Positions 8,940-17,875 of a stretch of DNA of 41,093 nt are shown here, piece by piece. Position numbers and translations under genes: made by a program. Every line of letters begins with the position of its first letter. Positions within the stretch are counted from its first letter, which is position 1. The stretch lies in assembly GCA_020726265.1 (NCBI GenBank), contig DYSZ01000015.1, positions 1 through 41,093 on the forward strand, written 5' to 3'. The notes beneath the pieces were generated by a model, which did not search any database, was not told the origin of the DNA, and was given only the letters and a program-made list of their open reading frames with translations. Source of the DNA: Draconibacterium orientale. Its GTDB lineage: Bacteria > Bacteroidota > Bacteroidia > Bacteroidales > Prolixibacteraceae.

Positions 8940-9383
8940 ATGATAGAGCCATTTAATGACGAGTATTTTATGAGAAAAGCCTTTGCTGAAGCAGTAACAG
9001 CTTTTGACAGAGGTGAAATACCGGTGGGAGCGGTTGTGGTTTCGAACGGAAAAATTGTTGCCCGGGCGCACAACCTCACCGAAACCCTGAACGATGTAAC
9101 TGCCCATGCTGAAATGCAGGCAATAACAGCAGCTGCCAACTTTTTAGGTGGCAAGTATCTTAACGATTGTACTTTGTATGTTACACTCGAACCCTGTGTA
9201 ATGTGTGCAGGTGCGCTGGGCTGGTCGCAAATTGGAAAGATTGTATTTGGGGCAACCGATGAAAAACGTGGATTTAACCGGTTCGCCCCGCGAGCGCTTC
9301 ACCCAAAAACAGAGCTTGTTGGCGGCGTATTGGAAGTTGAATGTGCCGAACTTATGCAGGAGTTCTTTAAACAGAAGAGATAA
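8940..9383 (+). CDS. tadA: tRNA-specific adenosine deaminase
   Basis: Zinc enzyme that converts the wobble adenosine 34 of tRNA-Arg(ACG) to inosine. From ATG 8940 it has 147 residues. Seen: the deaminase zinc site AHAEMQAI (H56, catalytic E58) and PCVMCAGAL (C86, C89), which together define the CDA fold. The TadA reading is favoured over other small deaminases by the length, the N-terminal NDEYFMRKAF helix and the PCVMCAGA spacing. An in-frame ATG at 8922 would add six residues; 8940 gives the more usual N-terminus, but either is possible. It is a single gene, convergent with aroA. Confidence 0.9.
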   Translation: MIEPFNDEYFMRKAFAEAVTAFDRGEIPVGAVVVSNGKIVARAHNLTETLNDVTAHAEMQAITAAANFLGGKYLNDCTLYVTLEPCVMCAGALGWSQIGKIVFGATDEKRGFNRFAPRALHPKTELVGGVLEVECAELMQEFFKQKR

Positions 9384-9426
9384 TCAGAATCACGTTGTAC
9401 ACTATAAAAGTTGTAAAATCGCGATT

Positions 9427-9565
9427 AGATTCCTCTCTTCGTTCGGAATGACAGTCGTTTTTGTAAAATAGGATGGAGGAAAAAGGGACGGCTTTGCCGC
9501 CACTTTTTCCTCCATCCTCCTTCAGACGAAATTGTCGTTCCGAAGGAGGCACGACTGAGGAATCT
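9427..9565. repeat. Nested inverted repeat (REP/MITE-like) between tadA and aroA
   Basis: The outer arms AGATTCCTC (9427-9435) and GAGGAATCT (9557-9565) are perfect. A second pair lies just inside: CGTTCGGAATGAC (9440-9452) against GTCGTTCCGAAGG. In the centre a perfect 16-bp stem, AGGATGGAGGAAAAAG (9470-9485) with its complement at 9503-9518, encloses a smaller CGGC-TTT-GCCG hairpin. The outer part resembles a dispersed repeat known from many Bacteroidota genomes, which yields the spurious peptide SERxEES when translated. It probably also ends transcription from both convergent genes. Confidence 0.8.
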
Positions 9566-9567
9566 CA

Positions 9568-10806
9568 TCAACTTATCTCTGAAACCGTAAATCCCACTTT
9601 TTTCAAATCGTTCCAGAAATAAGGGTATGATTTGGTAATTACCATCGGATCATCAATGAATACGGGCTTTCCGGCGATGGCCATTGGAGCAAAAGCAAGT
9701 GCCATTCGGTGGTCGTGATAAGTTTCAATCAATGGTTTCTCAACCGTAAGTTCAGCATTAATTTTTCCATCCCACGAAAGTTCTCCTTCTGATGGTTCAG
9801 TAACTTCAGCGCCAAATTTGGCCAACTCGTTTTGCAAAGCGGCAATCCGGTTGGTTTCTTTTATTTTCAGTGTTTTCAAACCAGAAAAATAAAAAGGAAT
9901 ATTCCTCGCCACACACAAACAGGCCATGGTTTGAGCCACATCCGGGTTTTCTATAAAATCATGAATCAGTTTTTCAGGCGCACGATTTTCAGTTTTCGAA
10001 AGTAAAACACCACCATCCTGTTGCGTTGAAATAATGCCAAAAGGATTGAACCAATCTGCAATTCCTGCATCACCCTGCAAACTGTCGAGTTCAAGATTTT
10101 CGAGGAAAACCTCGCCCGAGTTGCACAGGGCAAGTATTTCGTACCAGTATGATGCCCCCGACCAGTCGGATTCCGCTGTAAAATCGAGTGGGAAGTAGTT
10201 TTGTTCGGGAACTGTGATTGTATTTTCTTCCCATTGGTATTGTATTCCAAAACGCGCCATCAATCCAAGGGTGAGTTTTATGTACGAGCGCGAGGTGATT
10301 TCGCCTTTGAGTTGTATTGTTAATCCGTTTTCGAGTGTCGGGGCAATCAGCAAAAGAGCCGAAATGTATTGGCTTGAAATGCTTCCGTCGAGTTCAATTG
10401 TTTTGCCTGAAAGGTGCGAACCTGTTATCCGCAAAGGAGGAAAACCTTCATTTCTGATGTATTCGATTTTGGCGCCCAGTTCACGCAGCGCATCAACAAG
10501 GATCGAAATGGGGCGCTGCTGCATTCTTTCTGATCCGGTTACTTCCCATGAACCAACGATTTTAGCGAGGAAAGCAGTTAAAAACCGCATGGCTGTACCG
10601 GCATGACCGATATCGAATTTCGAATTGTTTGAGTAAAGCGCAGCTTGTAAAACTTTTGTGTCGTCGCTGTCAGACAAATTACGAAGCGGGTAGGGGCTGT
10701 AACTTAAAGCATTGATAATTAAAGCCCTGTTGCTGATGCTTTTCGACGACGGCAGACTGATGCCCGTTTTTATTGTTTTTAAGTTGGCTGAAACCTTGTA
10801 AATCAT
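9568..10806 (-). CDS. aroA: 3-phosphoshikimate 1-carboxyvinyltransferase (EPSP synthase)
   Basis: Transfers the enolpyruvyl group of PEP to shikimate 3-phosphate, the sixth step of the shikimate pathway. It has 412 residues from ATG 10806. Seen: the N-terminal phosphate-binding LPSSKSISNRALI, the HAGTAMRFLTAFLA segment (usually N-[AS]-GT-x-MR; here His replaces Asn), AESDWSGASYWYE in the second domain and the late HDHRMALAFAPMAI. An in-frame ATG at 10848 would add 14 residues that overlap the end of aroB. The 10806 start, 10 nt after the aroB stop, is preferred. aroB-aroA is an operon on the minus strand. Confidence 0.93.
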   Translation of the reverse strand: MIYKVSANLKTIKTGISLPSSKSISNRALIINALSYSPYPLRNLSDSDDTKVLQAALYSNNSKFDIGHAGTAMRFLTAFLAKIVGSWEVTGSERMQQRPISILVDALRELGAKIEYIRNEGFPPLRITGSHLSGKTIELDGSISSQYISALLLIAPTLENGLTIQLKGEITSRSYIKLTLGLMARFGIQYQWEENTITVPEQNYFPLDFTAESDWSGASYWYEILALCNSGEVFLENLELDSLQGDAGIADWFNPFGIISTQQDGGVLLSKTENRAPEKLIHDFIENPDVAQTMACLCVARNIPFYFSGLKTLKIKETNRIAALQNELAKFGAEVTEPSEGELSWDGKINAELTVEKPLIETYHDHRMALAFAPMAIAGKPVFIDDPMVITKSYPYFWNDLKKVGFTVSEIS

Positions 10807-10816
10807 AAATTCTGTT

Positions 10817-11881
10817 TTACAAATTACGATAGTAACTAAGTGCTTCAAAAATCAACGCTTTTTCGCAATGCTGATCGATGGCAATTTTCCCAACTACGGT
10901 GAGAAGTGTAAAATTAATTCGGCCCGATTCATTTTTTTTATCGTGTGTCATCAGCTCGAAAAGAGCCTCAAACTGGCTTTCTTCTGTTTCAAATTTCCCG
11001 TAAAGCTGAATCAGCCAGCGTGCCAGTTCATCCATTTCTGAAACCGGGAACCCACATTTTTTTGCCGAAAGATAGAGTTCTGCAATCATTCCATAAGCCA
11101 CAGCGTACCCGTGCTGAATTGGCGTTTGCATTTGCATTGCAAAGCTTTCAAAAGCATGTCCAACCGTGTGCCCGAAATTCAATGCTTTCCGGATGCCTTT
11201 TTCGGTAGGGTCGTTGCTTACAAACCACGATTTAACACCGACTGAATCGCTGATGAGTTGCTGCAATGCTTGATATTCGATCTTATTTAAATCGAAATTT
11301 TTACAATCGGCAAGATGTTTCGGGTTGTGGATTAAACCATGTTTTATGATTTCAGCGAAACCCGATTTCAGGTTTTCAGCATCAATCGTTGTAAGATAGT
11401 TTGTATTAATAATAACCGCAACAGGTTCCTGAAAAGTGCCGATTTCGTTTTTCAACCCATTAAAATTGATACCTGTTTTTCCTCCCACCGACGCATCGAC
11501 CTGCGAAAGCAAGGTGGTGGGGACATTCAGAAAATCGCATCCACGTTTAAAAGTGGAGGCAGCAAAACCACCGAGGTCGGTAAGCATTCCGCCGCCAATG
11601 TTTATCACCAGCGATTTACGGTCGCCGCCGTTTTTCGAGAGAAACTCCCAGATTTTGAGTACCGAATCGATTTTTTTATTGTTTTCGCCCGAAAGGATCA
11701 CCACTTTTTTGATTCCTGCCGACTGAAAAAAAGCATCGGATTTTTGCACCCAAACCTTGTCAACAGTTTCTTCTGTTACAAGAAAAACTTTGCCAGCCGG
11801 GTATTTTGCAATCCAGCGGCTGAGTTCAATCTCTGTGTGGATTGTGTAGATTATTTTTGAGTAAATTGTTGAATTTCCCAT
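10817..11881 (-). CDS. aroB: 3-dehydroquinate synthase
   Basis: NAD- and metal-dependent enzyme that cyclises DAHP to 3-dehydroquinate, the second step of the shikimate pathway. It has 354 residues. Seen: the nucleotide-binding GGGMLTDLGGFAASTFKRG, the substrate segment PTTLLSQVDASVGGKTGINF, the metal ligands in HGLIHN and in NFGHTVGHAFE. All catalytic segments are present, in the usual order. It heads the aroB-aroA operon and is divergent from the small membrane protein at 11975, with 93 nt between the starts. No strong TAnnTTTG element is seen for it. Confidence 0.95.
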   Translation of the reverse strand: MGNSTIYSKIIYTIHTEIELSRWIAKYPAGKVFLVTEETVDKVWVQKSDAFFQSAGIKKVVILSGENNKKIDSVLKIWEFLSKNGGDRKSLVINIGGGMLTDLGGFAASTFKRGCDFLNVPTTLLSQVDASVGGKTGINFNGLKNEIGTFQEPVAVIINTNYLTTIDAENLKSGFAEIIKHGLIHNPKHLADCKNFDLNKIEYQALQQLISDSVGVKSWFVSNDPTEKGIRKALNFGHTVGHAFESFAMQMQTPIQHGYAVAYGMIAELYLSAKKCGFPVSEMDELARWLIQLYGKFETEESQFEALFELMTHDKKNESGRINFTLLTVVGKIAIDQHCEKALIFEALSYYRNL

Positions 11882-11974
11882 TGTTTGCTAAATTGCGGTA
11901 AAGTTAAAATAAAATCGGTTTTTGGATGGGTGAACCAGCCGGAGCCGCGTGTAATTTGAAATTGATTAACGAAT

Positions 11975-12430
11975 ATGAATATTAATAACCGAAAGCGAAC
12001 AGTAAATTTGAGAAGAGCTTTTTTTATTGTAAGCGTGGTAATGGCCATTCTGGCGCTGCTGTTTTTTCTATTAAACCTGATAGCGCCAGCGCTGATAACC
12101 CTTGGTGCATTTTCACTCTGGTTTCTTTTTTTTCAGTTTGCCGATTACCAGTTTATCGAGTTCAGCACCGAAAACAACCGCATCAGGTTGCGTTATTACA
12201 AAGCAATAAGTTTTGGTGGAACCAGTTTTAACGAAATTGAATTTCAAAATACGGCCTTGAAAAAGGCTGTGTTTGAAAATTCATTTTTTGGAAAAAATAC
12301 TGATGCCACTTTTTTTATCAGAACAAACAAAGGTGTGGCTGAATATCCATCGGTAAGCTTGTCGGCTTTGAAAAAAGATGACAGGTTAAAAATGGCAGAT
12401 GTTTTAAACTCAATTTCAGCAACCCCTTAA
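11975..12430 (+). CDS. Small two-helix membrane protein, unknown function
   Basis: A 151-residue protein with a basic N-terminus (NNRKRTVNLRR), two closely spaced membrane helices (about 14-34 and 37-57) and a C-terminal soluble region rich in beta-strand patterns. The layout resembles small membrane proteins with a PH-like C-terminal domain, but I do not recognise a family. It is followed 17 nt later by dprA and probably shares its transcript. No role in DNA processing is implied by the sequence. Confidence 0.75.
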   Translation: MNINNRKRTVNLRRAFFIVSVVMAILALLFFLLNLIAPALITLGAFSLWFLFFQFADYQFIEFSTENNRIRLRYYKAISFGGTSFNEIEFQNTALKKAVFENSFFGKNTDATFFIRTNKGVAEYPSVSLSALKKDDRLKMADVLNSISATP

Positions 12431-12447
12431 CCTTGCCTGCTTTTGTT

Positions 12448-13551
12448 ATGGACAACCAACTCCTTCAAAAAATAGCACTCTCAATTATTCCCGGCATTGG
12501 CGGCGTATTGGCCCGAAACCTTGTTGCGTATGTGGGAAGCGTTGAAGGAGTCTTCAGTGAGCCGCTGAAATCATTACAAAAAATTCCGGGCATTGGCGAA
12601 GTGAATGCACACAGAGTAAAGGATAAAACTCTTTTTACTCAGGCTGAAAAGGAAATCAGGTTTATCGAAAAAAACGGAATTCAGCCCTGGTTTTATACAG
12701 ATAAAGAATACCCGCGAAGGTTAAAAAATTGCCCCGACGCCCCAATTCTTTTTTATTCAAAAGGAAATATGAACCTCAATACTGCCCATGTGCTGAGTAT
12801 TGTGGGTACTCGAAATGCCACCAACTACGGAAAGCAGGTTTGTGAGGAGCTGATACAACAAATTGCGGAAAGAAATTACGGGGTGCTGATTGTTAGTGGT
12901 CTGGCGTATGGAATTGATATTCAGGCACACAAGTCGGCGATTAAATTCGGATTACCCACAGTTGGTGTTGTGGCCCACGGGTTAGATAAACTGTACCCGT
13001 CGCTTCATGCCGAAACTGCCCGTAAAATGACGGAGAACGGGGGATTAGTCACCGATTTTCCGAGTGGTACTAAAATAGATCCATCGAATTTTATCCGTCG
13101 CAACCGGATTGTTGCCGGACTTGCCGATGCTACTGTTGTTGTTGAGTCGGCAGAAAAGGGCGGAGCGCTGATTACCGCCGAAATTGCCTCGTCGTACAAC
13201 CGCGATGTTTTTGCTTTTCCGGGCAGGGCAGGCGATGTTTATTCAAAAGGTTGCAACCAGTTGATTAGAAACAGTGGCGCAAATCTGATTGAAGGAATCG
13301 ACGATCTTGAGTTTTTTATGGGTTGGGAAAAAGCATCGAAAAACAAACCTGTTCAATCGTCGCTTTTTGTTGAATTGAATCCCGACGAAGAAAAAATTGT
13401 CGGTCTTTTACGCGAACACAATGAGCTTTTTGTCGATCAGATTTCTTCAGAATTAACCTTGCCGGTAAGTCGTGTTTCGGGGCTGTTACTGAACCTTGAG
13501 TTTAAAAATGTACTGGTATCACTGCCAGGGAAAATGTATAAGCTGAAGTAA
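12448..13551 (+). CDS. dprA: DNA-processing protein DprA/Smf
   Basis: Binds incoming single-stranded DNA and loads RecA during natural transformation; many non-competent bacteria also keep it. It has 367 residues from ATG 12448. Seen: an N-terminal helix-hairpin-helix region (IPGIGGVLARNLV and IPGIGEVNAHRV), the Rossmann-like core LSIVGTRNATNYGKQ, SGLAYGIDIQAHKSA, FIRRNRIVAGLADATVVVES, GGALITAEIA and AFPGRAGDVYSKGCNQLI, then a C-terminal winged-helix-like segment from about residue 305. The start 15 bases further up is a TTG and is less likely. No other competence gene is nearby. Confidence 0.95.
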   Translation: MDNQLLQKIALSIIPGIGGVLARNLVAYVGSVEGVFSEPLKSLQKIPGIGEVNAHRVKDKTLFTQAEKEIRFIEKNGIQPWFYTDKEYPRRLKNCPDAPILFYSKGNMNLNTAHVLSIVGTRNATNYGKQVCEELIQQIAERNYGVLIVSGLAYGIDIQAHKSAIKFGLPTVGVVAHGLDKLYPSLHAETARKMTENGGLVTDFPSGTKIDPSNFIRRNRIVAGLADATVVVESAEKGGALITAEIASSYNRDVFAFPGRAGDVYSKGCNQLIRNSGANLIEGIDDLEFFMGWEKASKNKPVQSSLFVELNPDEEKIVGLLREHNELFVDQISSELTLPVSRVSGLLLNLEFKNVLVSLPGKMYKLK

Positions 13552-13565
13552 ATGAATGATTTTGT

Positions 13566-13573
13566 TACTTTTG
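13566..13573 (+). promoter_or_regulatory. -7 element for the DEAD-box helicase gene
   Basis: TACTTTTG matches TAnnTTTG exactly and ends 4 nt before the ATG at 13578. Transcription would begin at or just beside the start codon, so the mRNA may be leaderless. A CTG at 13543-13545 is a one-mismatch -33 candidate at 20 bp. Confidence 0.55.
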
Positions 13574-13577
13574 CGCC

Positions 13578-14894
13578 ATGAAACAATCGTTTGAAGACTT
13601 AAAAATTGCCAAATCAATTTTAGTTACGCTCGAAGAAATTGGTTTTCACGAGCCAACACCCGTTCAGGAAGAGGCAATTCCAAAAATTAATTCGGGGGTA
13701 AATGTGGTTGGGGTTGCACAAACCGGAACCGGAAAAACTGCAGCTTACCTGCTTCCGCTCTTAACAAAACTCAGAAAACCGGAGGGTATTGATCCTCGTG
13801 TAATTATTATTGTTCCTACGCGCGAATTGTCGATTCAGGTGGGTGAAGATATTGAAGAACTTACAGGCAGGTCGGAGATTCGTCACGCCTCGGTTTATGG
13901 TGGTATTGGCTGGACAAAACATGCAGCCATGCTAAAGGCAGGCGTTGATATTCTTGTAGCTACGCCCGGCCGGATGTGGGAGTTGTACCAAAACGGCGCA
14001 CTTTCGTTTAAAAAGGTAAAATACCTTGTAATCGATGAGGCCGACCGTATGCTCGATATGGGTTTTATTCCGCAATTGCGACAATTGCTTGAGGTTTTAC
14101 CAAACCGCCGGCAAAACCTGCTGTTCTCAGCTACTTTTTCTGAAAGCATTGAAAAGATGGCAACCGAATTTCTCGATCATTTTGATAAAATTGAAGTAGC
14201 ACCTTCAGCCACGCCGGTTGAACTGGTAACCCAAAAAGCGTACAGAGTTCCCAACTACCGTACAAAACTGAATCTTATTCATCATCTTTTAAAGGATGAG
14301 GAATTATTTAACAGGGTAATTATTTTTGTAAATACAAAAGAACACGCCGAGGAGGTTTTCAGTGCGATAAAAAGAGCAGAAGGAGAGAAACGGATTTTAC
14401 ATTCAAACAAAGGACAAAATACGCGGATAAATGCGATTAATGCATTTAAAAAAGGTGAGGTCAGGATTCTGATAACTACCGATGTTTCTGCCCGCGGGCT
14501 TGATGCGAGCCTCGTAAGTCATGTCATTAATTTCGATTTACCCGCCAGTTACGAAGATTATGTGCACCGGATTGGACGCACCGCACGCGCAGGGAATAAA
14601 GGCGATGCCATTTCGCTGATTGACCCTGCCGATGAGTGGCATCTGAAAAAAATTGAAGAACTCATCAGAATGCCTTTGCCAATGCAATCGTTGCCTTCCC
14701 AAGTAGAGATTATTGATACAGAATTTAACGAGAAACAGGAATTGCTCCGCGAAATCGATCGTCAGCGAAAAATTGATGACCCAACTTTTAGAGGTGCATT
14801 TCATGCAAAAAAAAGGAAGGACAATTCGAAACATAATTTCGAAGATAAATTTAAACGCGCAAAACCCCGTCAGAAAATTAAGAAGAAAAAGTAA
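13578..14894 (+). CDS. DEAD-box RNA helicase, RhlE-like
   Basis: ATP-dependent RNA helicase of 438 residues, probably acting in RNA decay, ribosome assembly or cold adaptation. The motifs are complete and in order: Q motif GFHEPTPVQEEAIP, motif I AQTGTGKTA (about 47-55), Ia PTRELSIQV, II DEAD (153-156), III SATFSES, then VIIFVNTKEHAEEVF, TTDVSARGLDASLVSHVINFDLP and VI YVHRIGRTARAG. The C-terminal tail is short and very basic (ends RQKIKKKK), typical of RhlE-type enzymes that use the tail to hold RNA. It converges on the acyltransferase gene with only 10 nt between the stops. The subfamily is less sure than the family. Confidence 0.93.
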   Translation: MKQSFEDLKIAKSILVTLEEIGFHEPTPVQEEAIPKINSGVNVVGVAQTGTGKTAAYLLPLLTKLRKPEGIDPRVIIIVPTRELSIQVGEDIEELTGRSEIRHASVYGGIGWTKHAAMLKAGVDILVATPGRMWELYQNGALSFKKVKYLVIDEADRMLDMGFIPQLRQLLEVLPNRRQNLLFSATFSESIEKMATEFLDHFDKIEVAPSATPVELVTQKAYRVPNYRTKLNLIHHLLKDEELFNRVIIFVNTKEHAEEVFSAIKRAEGEKRILHSNKGQNTRINAINAFKKGEVRILITTDVSARGLDASLVSHVINFDLPASYEDYVHRIGRTARAGNKGDAISLIDPADEWHLKKIEELIRMPLPMQSLPSQVEIIDTEFNEKQELLREIDRQRKIDDPTFRGAFHAKKRKDNSKHNFEDKFKRAKPRQKIKKKK

Positions 14895-14904
14895 CCCCGA
14901 TGAT

Positions 14905-16251
14905 TTAAAGCGGCAACAGGTCGTCTAATTTTCTGAAAAGCACATCTTTTTCTCTGAACAGGCTGTAAAATTCTTTTTGGTTGAACAGCCGGAGTTCGAG
15001 TAAATGGCCTCGTCCAACGGTTTTCAGAAAAAGAACCACCCATTTAAACGACAGCTTTCCAATAAACGGTGCGGCTAAAAATAATCCCAGATTAACTAAT
15101 AATCCGCCAGGAATAAACCAGCCAAATATTAAAAAAAACAAGATGTAGTAAATCGGAAATAAAACAATTCCGAAAACAAGTGAGTATGAACTCCAAAATG
15201 CAACGTCGCTCACTTTACGCTTGTTAAAGTAGCTGATTGCAAGAAACGGAATTCCGTTTAAGATAAATCCGGCCAAAAATATTGGCAGCGTTACCAACAT
15301 GATAATATTATTGATTAATATCTTAGTCAGATTCAGGAATGGGTTTTCTATCAGCCAGCTGCGAATCTGAAATTCATCGAGTTTTGAATGATAAGAACGA
15401 AGCATTTGAAATAGTTTTTCTGCTTCTTCAGGGTTTTTGTCTTCCAGCGCTTCCAGTTTTTTAATGAGCAATTGTTCTGAAGTAAAACGGTTCGCAACGG
15501 TCATCCACTTCTTTTGACGTCTTAAAAACTGGTTGCTGTAAATCTCCCTTGTTTTTTCGTAGTCGTTGTAATGTTTTGTGCTTTTAATTTCAATCACTAA
15601 AGGGAGCAATTCATCGTAAATACGCTGGCGTAACGATTGAATTGCATTGTTTTCGTTGTTTTTGAATTCTTCGAAATATGCTTTTGCTGCAATTGGTTTT
15701 CCGAAATTTACCACAACTGTACGGTTGAATTTCCAATAGCTGCTGTAATAAATTCCAGTCGGAATAATTTGAATGTCGAGGTCAGACCCAGCTTTTTCCA
15801 TGGCCATAAACACAATGCGGGGCACTGCTTTTTTATGGGCAAGTATCTGTCTTTTTCCTGAGTGGGCTGCTTCGGGGAACAAGGCCAGCGCTCCGTTCTT
15901 AACCAAAACATGTATCGATTGGTCAAAAGTTGTGTCGTTTTTAAGCAGATTTTCTTTCCCGTCACGCATCCGGTAAACCGGCATAATTTTTAAGAATTTC
16001 AGTATCGATGCAATGGTTTTATTTTTAAAAATATCGGCCCGGGCCAGCCAAACCGGTTGTGTTTTTGTGTGTAAAACAATGGAAAGAGGGTCGCTTAAAG
16101 CATTTTGGTGGTTTGGTGCAAAAATTATGGGTTTGTTTAAAGGGATATTTTCTTTACCGTTAATCATCACTTTTTTGTGAATGATCCAATCGGCAAACTG
16201 TATGTATTTTCTGAGAACTTCGTAACCCAACGACCATTTTTCGTAACTCAT
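14905..16251 (-). CDS. PlsC-type glycerol(phosphate) acyltransferase, membrane protein
   Basis: Member of the lysophosphatidate/glycerolphosphate acyltransferase family, likely acting in phospholipid synthesis at the inner membrane. It has 448 residues. Seen: the catalytic block APNHQNALSDPLS (H48 and D54, the HX5D spacing common in Bacteroidota relatives), a conserved VWLARADIFKN segment and LFPEAAHSGKR in place of the usual FPEGT. The C-terminal third has two or more membrane helices (about 315-345 and 360-410), which plain PlsC lacks. The exact acyl acceptor is not known. It could be the main GPAT/LPAT or a specialised paralogue; glsA in this window is a second, unrelated-looking member. 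Confidence 0.85.
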   Translation of the reverse strand: MSYEKWSLGYEVLRKYIQFADWIIHKKVMINGKENIPLNKPIIFAPNHQNALSDPLSIVLHTKTQPVWLARADIFKNKTIASILKFLKIMPVYRMRDGKENLLKNDTTFDQSIHVLVKNGALALFPEAAHSGKRQILAHKKAVPRIVFMAMEKAGSDLDIQIIPTGIYYSSYWKFNRTVVVNFGKPIAAKAYFEEFKNNENNAIQSLRQRIYDELLPLVIEIKSTKHYNDYEKTREIYSNQFLRRQKKWMTVANRFTSEQLLIKKLEALEDKNPEEAEKLFQMLRSYHSKLDEFQIRSWLIENPFLNLTKILINNIIMLVTLPIFLAGFILNGIPFLAISYFNKRKVSDVAFWSSYSLVFGIVLFPIYYILFFLIFGWFIPGGLLVNLGLFLAAPFIGKLSFKWVVLFLKTVGRGHLLELRLFNQKEFYSLFREKDVLFRKLDDLLPL

Positions 16252-16620
16252 ACTACTGAACTGTTTTTTTAATAGTTTGTCCGTTCAAAAACCACTTTGC
16301 AGGCGCTGCAAATAAAATAATAAATACGTGTTAACTAAAATAGTTGGAGCAGTTAATGATTGTTTTTTTGAAAAACCAATACAGAATCTTTGATACTGAG
16401 CTCTTTTCACTTCCATTTTTGTTTTACTTTAACTCGGTTTAAATAATTGAAACAGTTAGTTTTCAGCTAATTAAATAAAAGTGTTAATGTACAAAACGTT
16501 TCTGTTAACAGTTTAAAAGCTCATAGCGGCTTTGAAAATACTAAAACTATTGATTCGGGCAACAAAAAACCGGAACGGGTTCGAAAGAATTGTTCCGGCT
16601 TATTATTGATTTTTTTTGAT
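16252..16620. other. Gene-free spacer between the acyltransferase and alkaline phosphatase genes
   Basis: This 369-nt A+T-rich stretch has no credible gene. It contains the alkaline phosphatase terminator at 16563-16600 and should hold the acyltransferase promoter on the minus strand. The best candidate there is TTTATTTG, one mismatch from consensus, near 16310. Nothing else is recognisable. Confidence 0.7.
16563..16600 (-). terminator. Terminator of the alkaline phosphatase gene
   Basis: On the minus strand a 7-bp stem pairs CCGGAAC with GTTCCGG (plus-strand 16570-16576 and 16592-16598) with a 15-nt loop, followed by a T-run (plus-strand AAAAAA at 16564-16569). It lies about 20 nt past the stop codon. 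Confidence 0.8.
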
Positions 16621-17775
16621 CTATTTTTCGATGAGCAATTTTTTCATCTTAAAAAATATGTCGGTGTTTTCCATGATTCCAGTGAATTCTTCAGCCCCGG
16701 GGCCGTAGGCAAAAACCGGAACCATAACAGCAGTGTGGTCGCTAGTTGGAAAAGCAGCTTTTACAACTCCGTTTTCAATGTTTCCATCGGTTAGCGCCAT
16801 TCCACCGGTTTCGTGGTCGGCAGTTACAATGATTAAAGTTTCTCCGTTCTTTTCAGCAAAATCGAGTGTTTGTCCGATTACTTTATCAAAATCGAGCATG
16901 TCTTCAACAACATAAACAGTACTTGAAGCGTGTCCTCCCCAATCGATTTGCGAACCTTCCACCATTAAAAAGAACCCCTTTTTATTATTGTCGAGAATGT
17001 CAATAGCAGTTTTGGTGGCGATGGGAAGCATATTTCCGCGTTCTGCTATCCTTCCATTATGAACGGGTGCTGTTAACCCGGCGAGTTTCCCATTATTCAC
17101 TTTTTCAATTTCTTTCAAGTCAGTTTCCACCTTGTAACCCTTGGTTTTCAGCTCTTCCATGAGGTTTCGACCATCTTTCCGTTTTGAAAAATGATCGATG
17201 CCCCCGCCGATAAACACATCGATATCGGTTTTTAAAAAGTCGGCTGCAATTTCTTCGTACATACTACGGCCTGCCTGGTGCGAGATAAATGAAGCGGGTG
17301 TTGCATGAGTGATTGACGATGTTGAAACCAATCCTGTGGCAAGTCCTTTTTCTTCGGCTTCCTCAAGAATCGTTTTCACTGGTTTGTTTTGTGCATCAAA
17401 CCCAATTGCCCCATTGTTTGTTTTATGGCCTGTGGAAAGTGCAGTGCCTCCGGCAGCGCTGTCGGTAATATAACTGTCAGCCGATTGTGTTTTTGAAAAT
17501 CCCACGTGTTTAAAGTTTTCAAGGAAAAGGTGTCCTTTGTTCGCGGTTAAACCAGCAAAAACATGCGAAACCCCCATTCCGTCGCCAATAAGAAAAATGA
17601 TGTTTTTGGGGTTTTTGGCTTTAAATTTCTGAGAATAAGTTTTTACACGATATGTATCCTTTGCAATGTAAACTTTATCTGTTGTATCCGACTTGGCGGT
17701 CAGATATTGATCCTGGGCAACCACTGAAAGCCCAACACTCAGCAGGATAAACATCAATTTAATTTTTGTATGCAT
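16621..17775 (-). CDS. Alkaline phosphatase, secreted (PhoA family)
   Basis: Zinc and magnesium phosphomonoesterase that frees phosphate from organic esters outside the inner membrane. It has 384 residues from ATG 17775; the frame extends to a TTG six bases upstream, which is less likely. Seen: a signal peptide (KIKLMFILLSVGLSVVAQ), the first metal site IIFLIGDGMGVSH (D65), the nucleophile in TDSAAGGTALSTGHKT (S106), EGSQIDWGGHASS and TADHETGGM with Asp and His metal ligands, and a late SDHTAVMVPVFAYG histidine. All metal ligands are visible. It has its own terminator and appears to be a single-gene unit. Pho-box-like regulation cannot be judged. Confidence 0.93.
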   Translation of the reverse strand: MHTKIKLMFILLSVGLSVVAQDQYLTAKSDTTDKVYIAKDTYRVKTYSQKFKAKNPKNIIFLIGDGMGVSHVFAGLTANKGHLFLENFKHVGFSKTQSADSYITDSAAGGTALSTGHKTNNGAIGFDAQNKPVKTILEEAEEKGLATGLVSTSSITHATPASFISHQAGRSMYEEIAADFLKTDIDVFIGGGIDHFSKRKDGRNLMEELKTKGYKVETDLKEIEKVNNGKLAGLTAPVHNGRIAERGNMLPIATKTAIDILDNNKKGFFLMVEGSQIDWGGHASSTVYVVEDMLDFDKVIGQTLDFAEKNGETLIIVTADHETGGMALTDGNIENGVVKAAFPTSDHTAVMVPVFAYGPGAEEFTGIMENTDIFFKMKKLLIEK

Positions 17776-17875
17776 ATTCAATTATTTTTTTCAACGGGCT
17801 AAAAATAGGCAGAAAACGATTAAGCAAAGATTTGAGGCATTAGAAAAAACGTTAAAATTTTGTAAACAGATCACC

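Noticed and set aside
9367-9552. Minus-strand 61-codon frame containing SERREES
   Set aside because: It is the translation of the dispersed inverted repeat; this peptide is a known spurious product of that repeat.
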